NCBI GenBank assembly: GCA_030549495.1
Contig: JAUIRK010000012.1
Span: forward strand, 1 to 64,000
Length of the DNA: 64,000 nt
Source: Nectonema munidae
Taxonomy: Eukaryota > Nematomorpha > Nectonematoida > Nectonematidae
Direction: 5' to 3'
In this document: positions 24,057-36,957 of the stretch, piece by piece
Position numbering within the stretch: the first letter of the stretch is position 1
How the letters are laid out: each line of letters opens with the position of its first letter
Notes under the pieces: model-generated
The model's input: the letters and a program-made list of their open reading frames with translations, nothing else
Database searches by the model: none
Told to the model about the DNA's origin: nothing
Translations under genes and position numbers: made by a program

Positions 24057-26334
24057 GACACAATAACTTTATGCCTTTGTATACTTAATTTTTAATTTAT
24101 TGCATGCATTTTATTATCTATTTTTTTGACTTAGATGAGAAAGAAAAATACGTGTCAATTTTTCAAAATAACATTAAGTTCTTGTTAATATTTTAAAAAG
24201 TTTGAGTTCGATGACCTGTTTTAAATCTTTTCTTCTTAAAACCATCCTGATTATAATTAAGACTGTCATTTATGAGTTTAGTCAAAAAAAATTAAACTAT
24301 ATTTTTGCTTTTTAAATCTCCCTTGTTCCACCAAAACGAATTTTTCGAAAAAAGCAGATGCTAAAATCAAAATATGACATATTTTAATAATTTTTTTTTT
24401 CAAATTTTTAATGTGACATCTTCAGTTTTAGTTTTTTGCTCCGAAAGTTTAACTGTCTTACTCAGCATGAAATTTTTATATGGAATGACATTTGCTTTAT
24501 GATTTTGGACAAAAAACACTTTCAATTCAAAAAAATATGTTTTATTACATTCAAGTTGATGATCTGACCACACTGTGAGCTTTTTCGCCCTTATAATATC
24601 GCAAACGTAGTTAACATGAAATTCCAAAATAAAGTAAACTTTCATTTAACATTTTAGACAAAAAAAAATTTTGCTTTATTTTTCAGTTTTTCCTTAAGAA
24701 TATTTGACTTTCACGGTAAAAAAATGACTTTTTGTTTATATGATTTTGTACAAGTTAATGATGGGTTAAATTTTTCAATCTTATTCTATTTTTTAAGGGT
24801 TGGAATAAGCAGGAAACTTAAAAGAATAAGTCATTATTTATGAATTTAGACTTCACAAACTGAAAAAAAATATTCACTGATCAATTCACGGATTACTTTC
24901 AGGAGTTATAAACATGCAGATTGTGGTTTTTTAAAACTTTTAGTTGAATAAACTTATCATTTTTATTTGGTATATATTTTAATAAAAAACTTCATTTTAG
25001 CTGCTTATCGTTTGTCTTCAATGCCAATTTGAACTTTGAAAGGTATGGACTATGTAAAATATTTTTAAAAAATTTTAAATTGTGTATACAAAGTTTAAAA
25101 TAATTTTTTACAAGTAATCTAATTTTTAATCAAATAGGATATATTGTTAAATCATATATTTACTTTTATAGTAATGTATCAAGTGTTTTTCATCATTTTA
25201 CTTTTCAGACCGCTGATGTATAATATAGAATAGTCTGTAACGGATACACACGTTTTCAGAATTAACCAATATTTGGTATCAAAGAAAGTAATTTTGGGTG
25301 TTTTGACATGACATAATTCATTCATCCGTACCAGATCTTTCCAAACATGAAAATCAGAGATTTAGAAGACGTCTCCTTTGAAAATTTTGCAATACATAAA
25401 ATAATGGTGGTATGTATGTATGCATTTTAATCACAAACAGGCGTTATAAGGGACTGATCCAGGAACGTAAAAAGTCAAAAATAGTGTTTTAGAGAGATTG
25501 TTTTCATCCAGAACTGAATCTCTATTTTGAAAATATATTTGGATAAAATTAAAACTATCTTTTTATGCAATTTAGTTAAAAGAAGAAGAACTTTAATCAT
25601 GTGTATGTATACTTAATTTTCATTTTATTGAATGCACCTCATTATTCCCTTCTCTTGAGTTGCAAAATGCAAAAAAAGACAAAGTTTCAATCGTTCGAAG
25701 AATATTACAATTTATATAAGTTATAAATCAAAACACTAATTTCTCCTACCCCAAAAATAATACAATGTAAAGAGACTTAATGGTAGAAAAAGAACATTTT
25801 CATTTATTTATATCAAAATAAAAAAAGTATACAAAGTTATCTCTGCCTTTCATATATTAGAAACATCCAAATACTGGTATAAAATGGAATATATATAGGT
25901 ACTAAAATTTTTAAAGGGTATCCTTTCCCATGTCCAATTTCTTGTGGCTTTGGGATTTTATGCAAACCTATGACAGATTTTTTAAAACTCATTATATATG
26001 AATTAGCTCACAAATCATAAAGAATGATTTATGATTTTCTAATTATCTTTACAAAGCTAATAAACCGACTATATAACATTTTCCAACTTTATTTTAACTC
26101 TAAAAATATATATTTTAGTAAATTTTGTTTTTAATTAATTATTTCTTTTGATCATGAGAGAGAGAGAGAGACTACAAAGGAATTTTGATTTAGCCAAATA
26201 CAATTCAAATATTAATCTTTATTTATAATATTTAAATAAAAATAGACATATATTTACACGAAACATTGAAAAATCTTTTGATGTTAACCAGAGTTAGTAT
26301 TTACTTCTCTTGTGATGTGTAAGAAAGACATTAG
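24057..26334. other. AT-rich non-coding stretch
   Basis: Holds an (AG)n microsatellite near 26156-26170. No gene or recognisable element. Confidence 0.5.
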
Positions 26335-26758
26335 GAATGAAACATTTTAGCTATAAAGAAAGATTGAAAAAATTGTATTTGCCTTCCATGATGTATAGGT
26401 TTAAAAGAAATGATATGATTACCGTTTAAAACATTGCAAATGAAAAGTTGAAATTGGCTTGACAAATCTTACATGAGTTTTCTGAAAGACTACAAAGATT
26501 TCATTCCTTTAAGTTTAAAAAGCGAAATTGCAAAACGTTATATCTGAAAAGATTTTTTACTCAACGTATGATAAATGACTGGAATACCTTGAGCGATTTT
26601 GTTATTAATGCCCCTTCCTTGAATGTTTTTAAAAACAGACTCGATCAGTTTTAGAAGGGAAAAATGTTCGAGCATGAATAAAGATCTGGAACTTCATAAA
26701 TACGATGCGAATATTCTTCATAATCTTTTTTTCGCTAATAAATTATGTTATGTTATGT
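26335..26758 (+). mobile_element. CR1/Jockey-like LINE, 3' end
   Basis: Plus-strand fragments YKERLKKLYLPSMMYRFKRN followed by DMITV, then FFTQRMINDWNTLSDFVINA and SLNVFKNRLDQF. It ends at TTATGTTATGTT. Same family as 2844-3215 and 17947-18194. 5'-truncated, with stops. Confidence 0.8.
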
Positions 26759-26984
26759 TCTATAATTTGTTGTTGTGCCAAAATGAAACTAGGAAATGAA
26801 ACTTTGATATGTACAAAAACCTTTCAATCAAATTGTTCAATGAATTATAAGAGAATCCTCACATTCAATGAAATAATCAATTGGAACAATTATCTTTTAT
26901 AAAATTTTTATCTATCACTCATATATATAAAATGACTAAATGTTTAAATTTTTTTACATAATGCAAAAATTCCAAAATATACTT

Positions 26985-27330
26985 GCGTACACTTCATCAT
27001 CATCCATTCGCCCTTCCGGGCATGGCCGTTTTCCCAGCTAACCAGGGTTGGCCATTTGTTTGCGGCTTCTTTCCCATGTTTTTCTACATTGAGCATCTTC
27101 CGCTTTTACTTTTCTTTTGGCCATGTTTTCTACTACTGCTTTCATCCAAGTCTTCTTGGGGCGTCCCCTCCTTCGCCTTTCCTTCAACCACTTCATTTTT
27201 GATACTTTTAGTCAATCTGACATCGTCCATTCTTATTCCATTCTATCTTACTTGCGTACACTTAATACATAAAAAGGAAAGAATGTCATTTTTTAACTTA
27301 TACGCAAACGATGTTAGAAAAAAAAAGCTT
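26985..27330 (-). mobile_element. RTE-like LINE, 3' coding end
   Basis: On the minus strand it reads RRRRGRPKKTWMKAVVENMA followed by KRKVKAEDAQCRKTWERSRK and WLGKRPCPEG. This is the conserved C-terminus of RTE-like LINEs (GRPKKTWM then an ED-Q-R-W segment). The open plus-strand frame of 120 codons across the same bases is its shadow. Only the 3' end is present. A repeated CTTGCGTACACTT word occurs at 26981-26993 and at 27250-27262 and may mark a duplication. Confidence 0.75.
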
Positions 27331-27704
27331 GTAACAAAAGTTTAATTCAAATAATAACAATCAAATTAATTATCAAATAAATTGATAACCTTTACCTAAC
27401 TAACAAATTAGAACTAACACACAAACATTAAATGTACAAAACCTTATAAAAAATTTCTGGAACCACAGTGACCGGCAAAATATGTTTTAACCGTAAGAAG
27501 TGTTCAAGTATATTTTTAATACCAAACCATATAAGTCACATGCTGCCATCCAGTCTTCACCGGAAGATTCCAAGAGGATAAGATAGTCTACAAAATTTGT
27601 AGTAATTTGATATACTGCAAATTATGAAATTTTCGCGGTATTCTTATTTTTCGCAAAATTATCGAAAAGCTGATATTTTGCAAAAATATCACTCTCACAA
27701 TATA
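27331..27704. other. AT-rich non-coding stretch
   Basis: Nothing recognised. Confidence 0.45.
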
Positions 27705-27947
27705 TTAACCTTTTTCAGGCACAATGGGACACCAGTGTCCAAAAATCGTCTGCTTAATATAAAAACTCATTGAGAAAGAAAGCAGACGATAGAAAACCCA
27801 TGCCTAAAAGGCATCATTGCCAGAAAAATCAGACGATATTTATTAAAAGCAGAAGATTCATATACAAAAGTATTTGAAAAAGCAGACGAAGGTAAAATTG
27901 TTTATGTATCATATATGATACACTGGTCACGAAAGGGATATAATCTG
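27705..27947. mobile_element. piggyBac-like MITE, probable
   Basis: Starts with TTAACCTTTTTCAGGCACAA and ends with a sequence whose complement is TTATATCCCTTTCGTGACC, a decayed TTAACCCTTT-type end. Just inside each end is a short palindrome: GGACACCAGTGTCC (27727-27740) and GTATCATATATGATAC (27906-27921). The CGTCTGC word, shared with 23919-24056, appears four times in either orientation. No coding capacity. The right boundary is approximate. Confidence 0.55.
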
Positions 27948-28849
27948 AATTTTTTTGTATAAAATGACTATATAGAAAATATATGCTCGTTCGCAAAAAA
28001 ACACTACACGAAGTTTTCAAATCGCAAATGGCGAAAATTTGTTGATTTTACAGTATCTCGCGTCATGGAAAAGGCAAAAGTAATGCGCATAATAACTTGA
28101 CACCTTGGAAAGAAAAGTGATTGGTCAACTATTTGCGAGCTATGAGATGAGCGTGCAGCATCATTTGAATATGAGAAGAATAAAAACAGGTATGATGAAA
28201 ATACGCATATCATTTGTATTTCATCATTGGATATACAAACGCAAAAGTTGCGATATAGCAAAATATTTGAATTATTTTTATAATAATAATATTTTGCAAA
28301 AAGGAGTTTTCATCCCATTCTTTGTAGTTACTAAATAATAATAACAACTTTATTGAACAAAAAATCATTTGTTTTTTGTCTGTTCATATTTTTTTATATA
28401 TAAAGGGAATGTGCATATGAATGAACAAATGGATGCGCGAATAAATCCGCTATAAAGAACCTCGTATATAAACACATTGTAATAGAATAGCATGGATTGA
28501 GAAGAATATATACAAGGGAAAACAATAATAGATACAAAAAACATATGAAAATGACCCTTTAAATTGTAACATGAAGATGCTCGAATTGAAAGGAAAACCC
28601 CAAAGTCATAAAAGCAGAGAGATGATGGTGAAACTGCATCAGAATGAAGTAAAATTGAGATTTGAAAGAGAAATGAAGATGAATCAAGATTTCTTTGATT
28701 GATGACTTGATCAGGAAGGTGACGGATGATGAGTTATTTTTAATAAGTGATTGAGTAAGTTATCTAAAAATGAAAAAAAGGAAGAAAAAAACAGGCTAAG
28801 AACTGAAAAAATATAGTGACACGTGTGTATACACACAATTTGATTCTTT
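27948..28849. other. Non-coding stretch
   Basis: Overlapping small frames at 28004-28338 on both strands have no family signature. Nothing else was seen. Confidence 0.4.
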
Positions 28850-29227
28850 TCAACCAAGTAAAAATTCTTTAAATTTTTTTTTGAAATTTTTCAGAATTAC
28901 ATTTTCTCTAATATCAATTGGAAGTGAGTTCCATACTTTGATAGCATTATTAAGAAAACTATGCCTATAAAGAGAGGTATTGCATGTTTTCACTCTGATA
29001 TTATTCTTATATCTGAGATTATATGGTAAAAAATCAATATTTTTCTTGATAAGAACTTGAATAAGCTCATCAATAATAATTTTAATCGATTTGTATCTTA
29101 GCTTCTGATAATGTTTTATGATGAAGCCAGTGTTTTCTAAAATATGTGTATCAAAAAGATTAAATTTCGTCTTTATACTAAACATTAAAACAATTTGTTC
29201 AAATTTTAATTTAGTAAAAGACAACAT
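28850..29227 (-). mobile_element. CR1/Jockey-like LINE C-terminal fragment
   Basis: A 125-codon intact minus-strand frame ends with SLYRHSFLNNAIKVWNSLPI followed by DIRENVILKNFKKKFKEFL. This is the typical LINE C-terminus (R-x2-FxN-x3-WNSLP-x2-(I/V)). Upstream it reads FNLFDTHILENTGFIIKHYQ. It is the most open of the short LINE pieces here, so perhaps younger. It is closer to the family of 58502-59830 than to the ATGTT-tailed family. Confidence 0.7.
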
Positions 29228-31134
29228 CTCAAAAGATTATTATAAAGTAAAGCATTCAAAATTTCAAATAAAATATAAAAAGTTTATAATTATTATAGAA
29301 ATAAGTGATTTTAAACTACAAAAATCCTATTTCCAATTTTTACTAATGACATCAGTGTAAATCAATAACTAATTACTAAGGCATCTTTACGATTTACTAA
29401 ATTGCACACTTCATGTAACTCATTTTTCTCGGTGTTTTGTTGTAATGGACACGTCCTAGCTCAGGGGTAGCTCTGCCATAAAGATTTTTGATGTTTTAAT
29501 TTTGACAAAGTTTATTTGATATTTTATGGATATGTATATTGTTTTGAATAAAAAATAATTAAAAGAGGAACATGACCTTCAAAATGTTCGTGTAGCACTT
29601 ACGTCTCTTGGGTACCAGTAGTTGTACACGTCCCACATGTGGTGAATGGCTGCTCTAAAGCTTCTACTCATCATATTTGTCAGACTTTTCCATCTGATCA
29701 TCATGGGAAATTCCATTCTTTATGGTTCTCAAGAAAAATTTGGGTTCGCCTTCTCATGGAAATAGTCGACCAAAATATTAATTCTACTGAAAATAAGAAA
29801 AAAAATGCAAATGCCGCATTTTTATCCATTCAAGGCCGAAATCATGCGTATGATGAAGATACAGTTCTGATCGTTGGGAAATTCAGAATATCTATCTTAG
29901 AAAAGATAAATATCAAATTTCAGTTTAATCGAAAATATTCCTAAAAACTCACATTCTTTGCGGGTAAGTTTTTAAAAATATACAAAGTGGCATCTGACAT
30001 TACATCCTTTCAAATTTGATCAAAATGTTAAAATTGCCTAAAATAAAACTTGACATGCCAATGACAATCCCTTTTAATACATCGTGGTTTAAATGTTTGT
30101 CTTTTCAAAATCTTGAACTGTATTTGTGTAATACAATATCATGATGATGAAGTAAAATCTGGCTTGCACCTGTCATAATTTCAAAGGGTTTATAACTGGC
30201 ATTGTGGCTCAAGTCCTATAAAATTTTATATACTATCAATGTATCATATTATTCAAGGATGTGTAAAATATCACTAGAAGTAGGATTTTTACATTTCATC
30301 GATTTTTGAGTTATATGTAGACTCGCAAAGTGACCCATGCTTTGTATGTTTAATATACTCTTCTTTTTTTCTTGTTTCCCATGGTCTAGCCAGATCACTT
30401 TTATTTAATCTCAATGAATATGAGCTTCTCTTTTTTTTGTTATCCTCTGACAAGTGAAATTAATATGAAGGAACATATAATAAACAAAATAGAGTTTACA
30501 AAATATATACAAATCAAATAGCAGGGAATGTGTGGCAAGAAGCTCTTTCATCCAAACTTTGATAATAATAATAATTATATGCATTTAAAACACCAATTAA
30601 AACAGCTTTTATATCTGTCAATTTTAAGTTTTTTATTGGCTATCCAGGATTAAGTATTGATAAACCTTTATATACTAGGTCTTTAGACAGTATTATGTAA
30701 TAAAGGTATAAATATTTTGTAGTGGAATTTAAATGGTGCCAGGTAATTTTTTATATAATATGTATTTGAGGGTCTGAAGGATTTTCAAGGTCAAACATTG
30801 TGGTTTGTGGGTTAATTTCAAAGTATAAAAAAGTAGTTAATATTAGTTTATGTTAATAAGTTGTTGTAGTGTTTTATTGCAAATTATGATTAATGTAGAC
30901 TAAATATTTTAAAAAATAATTTTAGGCTATAAATAAACGGATATTTATAATTACTTTATATTTTTATTTTTCAAAAATTTCGTTTTCAAATGTAATTTTT
31001 CATCAAATTTAACTCTTAAACAAATTTTTGAATATTTTGTCATTAAAATGATTTTATTTTTGAGTGAAGACAGATAAAAACAATTAAAAATATAAATTTT
31101 TGCTGAAAATTCACAATAATGTTTAGAAAGCTAT
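29228..31134. other. AT-rich non-coding stretch
   Basis: A 101-codon plus frame at 29639-29944 has no recognisable motif. There is a GC-richer patch around 29440-29640. No gene could be supported. Confidence 0.45.
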
Positions 31135-31142
31135 ATCAGTAG

Positions 31143-31315
31143 CAGTGGCGCATCCAGAAATTAACCATAGGGGTGGCAACTTTAAAAAATACTAGGAAAA
31201 TACTATCATTAAAGTCTTGATGCTTTAAGAAAGAGCAAAATCAGTAAGGGGAATTTCTGAAGACATTCTTTATAGGGGGGCCTAGGCCCAGGTGGCCCCT
31301 CTGGATCCGCCAGTG
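31143..31315. mobile_element. hAT MITE with exact 8-bp duplication
   Basis: 173 bp with terminal inverted repeats CAGTGGCGCATCCAGA and, at the right end, CACTGGCGGATCCAGA. It is flanked by identical 8-bp duplications ATCAGTAG at 31135-31142 and 31316-31323. These are hAT hallmarks. The interior has runs of G and C but no coding capacity, so it must have been mobilised by a transposase elsewhere. The intact duplication suggests a fairly recent insertion. Confidence 0.9.
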
Positions 31316-31323
31316 ATCAGTAG

Positions 31324-32140
31324 ATTTAATTTTTGCATGGTCTTCTTCAACTGGAGCGTAATTGTATATGACTTTGCATGACTTGACCACTTTTCATGGA
31401 AAGATCTTGAAAGTTCTCATTTAGTAATAGTGCAATTTCAAATAATGTCGTCATTATCATAAGATCTTAAGCAAAATTCAGAGGGGAAAACATGCGTGTA
31501 ATAGAAATGCACAAAATATAAATAAATGTGATACATGCATTGATTTCTGGACTCAGTTTTGGCTTTTACTGTAAAAAATTAGTGAAAATGCTAAAGGAAT
31601 CAGTGATGTATGCCTATATACATATTTTAAATAAAATATATTTTAAGTGAATAATGCTAATTCCGTTTTGTAATTAGAATATAAGAATGTCGGGAATTAT
31701 CAATCAACTTTGGCATTTTCAAAAATTTTACTCTGCATGCTTTTGATTGGAATCATTATAGATTTGTTTTAATTAAAATTTCCTTATGAATTTAGCCTTT
31801 CATTGGTTTATTATAGTAAGCAATCATTGAAATAGTAATTTATCAAAATCACATGTATTTATAAAATTACAAAAATAACTTAAACTCTGCATTGATACAC
31901 TCTTGGAAATTTATATTTCTTTACAATTTATTTATTTATTTATTTTTATTTATTTATTTATTTATTTTAGAAAAAAGATTATTTCTTTTTTTTAGAAGCA
32001 AACCAATTAGGTTTTTGTCACACCAAAAAAAAAATTAACAACATATGTAAAAATAGATTACAAAGTGCATAAAGTTTAGAAGAAATGACGAAGAGGCTGT
32101 CAGCCAATAACATCATTTGTTGCCAAAACAATAGAAGTCG
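31324..32140. other. AT-rich stretch with an ATTT microsatellite
   Basis: A (TTTA)n tract lies at 31929-31970. Nothing else recognised. Confidence 0.5.
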
Positions 32141-32777
32141 TATCGAGATTAGAGCTTCTGATTTCTCGATAAAATTTAATTCTCGAGAAACGAAAAAAAA
32201 ATATATGATTCTCGAGACTCAAGAAAAGTTCCGAGAAGTTAAAAAATATTAAAAATATTTTACGAAAAATAAATTTATTTTGTTTTATTAGTAAAATAAA
32301 TTTTAAAAAAAACAAGATCATTTAAAGATTCGTTTTTCAAACTCAATCGTTTTGGAGATAAAATATTTGATACATTTTAGAAGATTCTTTCGCATTGACA
32401 AGAAGTTGGTTGGATGCATAAAAGAGAATTTTTAAACAATTGCATCGATTCTGATAAATCAAAATTTTTGTTTTGTTTGAAAATCTGTTGTTCTTCTTCT
32501 ATTGTACTAACTTTTTCTTCTTTTTTATCATACATGAATTCTAATTAAATTTTGTAATAAAAAAATTGACTATAACAACAAAAAAACAAAGCAAAATTTA
32601 GTTTTTAGTTTTTACAATTATTTATTCTTTATTAATATTTATTCAAAATTTAACATGTTTTCAGTAATAAAATAATTTTTAATTCTTGAGTCTCGAGAAT
32701 CAAGAAATAAAATAATTCTAAAATTCTCAAGAATCGAGAGTTGAGAAATCTCGAGACAGAAGCTCAAATCGGGATGC
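32141..32777. mobile_element. Non-autonomous element with TCTCGAGA-rich terminal inverted repeats
   Basis: The left end (TATCGAGATTAGAGCTTCTG at 32141) and the complement of the right end (GCATCCCGATTTGAGCTTCTG-like) pair over roughly 90 bp. Both arms carry repeated TTCTCGAGA / CTCGAGACTCAAGAA words. The centre is AT-rich and non-coding. A target duplication was not clear, so the exact ends and superfamily are uncertain; hAT is plausible from the GAGCTTCT end. Confidence 0.6.
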
Positions 32778-35700
32778 GTAATTTGCTGACATATTAAATA
32801 TTATTAGTTAATTAAAAGACAAAGGTGGTTTATCGAATAAATTAAGAAAATATTTAGCATAAAATAATGCAAGTAGAATGTATTTTGAAGTTTATATTTC
32901 TGTAATTGATTGACAAGTTTGAGCTGATAAATTTGGTCAATATTAATAGGGTTAAGATTTTTTGAAATGGATAAAGAAGAAATATAGCTGGAAAAAGCCA
33001 CATAAAAAATTTCTCTAGACAAAAAATTTGGGAATTGGATTAATTTCTGAATAAAATGCTAAAAATCTGGATATAAACATTGCTCGGAAATCCTATATTT
33101 GATATATTTCAAATATAACATTCATATAGCATTCGCTATCAAATATTTAATACAATTTTTAAGTATATATATTATTAATACAAATAATTTTTTCTTTATA
33201 TTGACACATTTTCGAAAAAAGCTTTTATCTATACATGAACAACATTTGATGAAATATTACTAGAAAAAAGTTTTGATTTTGGAAAAGTTTATTTAGCAAT
33301 TAAAAAGATATTCCTGCAACATCGGTTGCGAAAAGTTTTTTTCAATTGCTTAACTTTTTATCACAGCATCCAGAACAAACTCTTTTTGACAAGTTATTTT
33401 GTGAATTTGGAGTTAAAAATACTAGTTTTTTGCAGTTGTAGTCAAATGTTTTTAAAATTTTTGTAATTTGGCTCAAAACATTAAGAAATCAGAGAGAAAT
33501 CGCAAAACACGAAAAAACATCTAAGTATTTTTACCCTTATAATAATAATCAATGATAAGTGGGATATATTTCAATAAATATAATAATTGGAATATGAGAA
33601 TCATTTTTTCCAACATTGCATTCGCTGATATGTTGTTTTGAATTATTGATATATCACAAAATGAATGAGCCAAATAGAAGCGTTCATACTAAACTAGACT
33701 AAATTGTGTCCAAAGCATTGATCTGAACATTTTTATTTAGCTTGCAGATATGTGTGTATATATCAACAAGCTATGTGCTTTGTGTAATATCTTGAATTAA
33801 TTTATACTAATTTTATGCATCTATAATCCCACTTTGTAATCATAAATCTAAATTACACACGATTTCGTGGTATGCTAGGCAATTATTTGCTTGACCAAGA
33901 ATTGTATTATTCCGAGAAGGATATTATATTGTCATTGATAAGAACTTATAGGCAGTATAAAAAAATTTTCTTTGCATCCGAAAAGATATCTATAAAAAAG
34001 TTTGAAAAAATTAAATTTTTATTAAAAAAAAATCATAATTCTTTGATCTAATGCAATCATATATTGTATATTTTAATACACTGAAAAATATTAGAAACTT
34101 ACAACTTTTGATAATTATTGTAAAATACTATTTAGAGAGTAATTTTAGTATATACTGTAGTTATTTCACAAACAAAAATATTTTTGCTTGATATTAAAGT
34201 TATTAGTAAGAATAAAGCATTTATCAGTTTTATTTTTCTTATATATTCCCCAATTTCAAAAAAATATCAGGAAAAATTGTTTTATTGATTATTATTTATT
34301 ACTTATAATATTGCATTTCAAAAAAGTAAAAAACTTAAATAAATTTAAAATTAAAAAATAAAAATAAAGCCTTATTTAATTGAAATTAGCAAAGTAAGTA
34401 GCAAAAAGAATAATTTGCAAACTTTTTCCTCCCACAATGGAACACTTTGAACAGTCGCTTTTCTTTCTTTGTTCATTTTAGATCCAGTAAAATTTCCGTA
34501 AACTGTAGGGTGTTTTCAACACTTTTTATAAATAATAATCTAAGTTAAAAATAAAACAAAAAAGGCAAAGAATAATGCCGTAATGTCTTTTGTAGAAAAA
34601 ATCAAATTGCTTTCAATACAAAGAGAGAATATCTTTATGACAAAAGATATAAATCGAGTGATATTTTGTATGGGTCTCATTTTGAGAAGTTTTCTTTGAA
34701 AAAATGCGAAAAAATAGCAAAGTCTTCATTTTATGCATGTATGAATAAAATAAAATAAAATAAAAATGTCATGGTAAAATAAAAGAAAAAAGACCATTTT
34801 TTCAGGTATTTAGAGAATTTCTTCAGATAAGTGAGGCAGTTTACGCTGTTATTTCGCATGAAAATAACAAACTCTTGAACATTTTCCAACGTTTTATTTA
34901 AACTCATTTCAAAATGTAAGCTTTCAAGTGAAGGTTGAAGAAGTAAAGAAGTTTATAATAATTCAATCAAAATATAAAAAATGTATACTTCATCATAAAA
35001 ACATGAACAAAGCTACTTAATTTCTTTAATTCCGTATTGATCTTCTATCTAGCTAGGCAGAGTTAGGACAAATAAAGAAGTTTTGCAAATTCATGACAGC
35101 AAATGACTGATCAATTCGAAGGTGAAAATTACTATATTGAATTGTAAATAATGTTATTTTTTCTTTCCACTGTATAATAGGAAAATAACTTGTAACTTTC
35201 CGATGTGCTTAACATTGATATAATCATTAATTTTGATATTAGGAGACAAAATTTTTACAAATTCATATCCAATCAATTTTTGATGAGTCTAAAACTCAAA
35301 AGATTTGAAACTTCCTCCTTCATGTCCCTAAATTTCTTTTGTATTAGACTTCGTTAAAGAACATCTTTGTATACGTGATATATATTGACCGCTTTGCAAT
35401 GAAAGTGTTTTGCTATATACCAGGATTTTCGAGGTAACCGTCTTTGTTAAAACGAATTTCACTTTGCCAAATATTTTCTAATGCTAATAAAAGTTAAGCT
35501 AAAAATCGTTGAAACTTGTTTAAACATTTTTTTATTCAATATCGCATTAGTTTACATGAGAAATTTTTTACTTGCTCAAAATCTTTATGCATAGAATGTC
35601 AAAACTTCTGACTTATCAAAGAACTAATTAACTTCTTGACAAATCTTTCTAACAAATTATCTAACTGATTATTTTATTGTCTGAATTACAAACTAATCAA

Positions 35701-36092
35701 ACAAGTGACAAAACAAACTAATATAACACTGACTAACAGCAAAGTTATGGTTGCTCAAGACATATTAATGGATATTTAGGACCTTTAATACTTTAGAGTT
35801 TCAAGATTAGTCTTTTTGAAATTTTGGCTATCGACATCTTATCAGCATGCCGAGAAATTAAGGATCCAGGTATCATATAAACGAGGCGTGTTAAACATAA
35901 GGTTCCTCAGACCGAATGCTTCCCGGAGGATAAGTTAGCCGGTGTAATTGAGTGATTATTATTCTTGTTAATAATAACCCGAAATCACATTAATAAATAT
36001 CGCCTGCTTTCTGCCATCAAATCGGTTAAAGCAATTTCAGTTCGACTCCTGATATAATTAAAAACGTTTACAGGATCTATTTTATTTTTCAG
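32778..36092. other. 3.3-kb non-coding stretch upstream of the first coding exon
   Basis: AT-rich with no recognised gene. GC content rises in 35860-36092 just before the exon. A pyrimidine tract and CAG at 36081-36092 form a splice acceptor, so a 5' non-coding exon and promoter are expected somewhere upstream, but I cannot place them. Confidence 0.4.
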
Positions 36093-36957
36093 AATGTATG
36101 GTCGACCCTCGTTCATTGGATTCCTCGAAGATAAGTGTGTTCTGGTGTGTTCTTCCATTTGTCAGGTTGGTTTTTCCTACATCTACTTCTACAAAAAGAA
36201 GTATTCCTTTTTCAACGAGAATGAAGTCAATTACTTCGAGTGCAAGCGCTGCAAAGAGCAAAAGGAGCGCCCATATGGCAGCATGACACTCAAAAATAAT
36301 GTTCTCCTCCAAAACCCAGATTCCGGTCACTCCAAAAAGTGTGCTCCTTTCAGTGACATATTCATAACTTCTTTCATCCAAGTTTACGAAGAAATGGAAA
36401 ACAACAACAACAATAATAATACTCCTACGAAGTCTGCTTTCCGCTCCAACTTACTCACATGTGACTCAGCCTCATATCCTGTGAATTCAACGTCTTCTTC
36501 TCTCAATGACAAATGCGTTGCTTCTCTTCCATCAGCGCTATCGACATTTTCGCCAGCACCGTGCAGTTTAGCCAAGGATCTGAAGGAATACTTTCAGTCG
36601 CATCAATTACCTGCAATTTATTTTAAATCCGAACAAGATATGAAAAGTATCATGGCCTCAACAAACGTTTCAACGACTCCTAGTAGCCTAGCCACGAAGA
36701 CAAGTGATTGGGTTTGTAAGAGCATTAAGAAAAAATTGGAAAACCGTGTCAATAGCACTAGTGAGCAATTTTTTCCTAAACGCACCAAAATTTCACAAGA
36801 CAGCAATGACTTGAGAAGCGGACACACTTCTAGTGCTAAATCTATCAGTTTCTTTGAAAAGATTTACAATAAAGACACCTTATCCAAAGTCAGTGAATTT
36901 CAACGATTGATTTCCTCAAACAATGAAATTAAGTCTTCAAATGATGGAAAAAATAAG
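36093..36957 (+). CDS. Exon A: long Ser/Asn-rich exon with CxxC...HxxxC segment
   Basis: The exon begins after TTTTATTTTTCAG. An ATG lies one base inside, at 36094, giving 288 codons to the donor AAG|GTAGCT at 36958 (phase 0). An in-frame TAA at 36055-36057 closes the frame upstream. Residues 28-90 hold a compact segment with C50-x2-C53 and H79-x3-C83, preceded by Y/F-rich strands (FSYIYFYKKKYSFF). This resembles a divergent FLYWCH-type finger, but the match is weak. Residues 103-109 are poly-Asn and 110-170 are Ser/Thr-rich and likely disordered. A basic patch SIKKKLENR and FFPKRTK could be a nuclear signal. Base composition is clearly less AT-rich than the flanks, supporting real coding sequence. 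It probably continues into exon B at 40861. The product is unknown by name. Confidence 0.65.

Noticed and set aside
26983-27345. Plus-strand 120-codon hydrophobic protein
   Set aside because: It is the complement of a clear RTE-like LINE C-terminus (GRPKKTWM).
36082-36827. Minus-strand frames opposite exon A
   Set aside because: Shadows of the coding exon; no splice sites or motifs on that strand.
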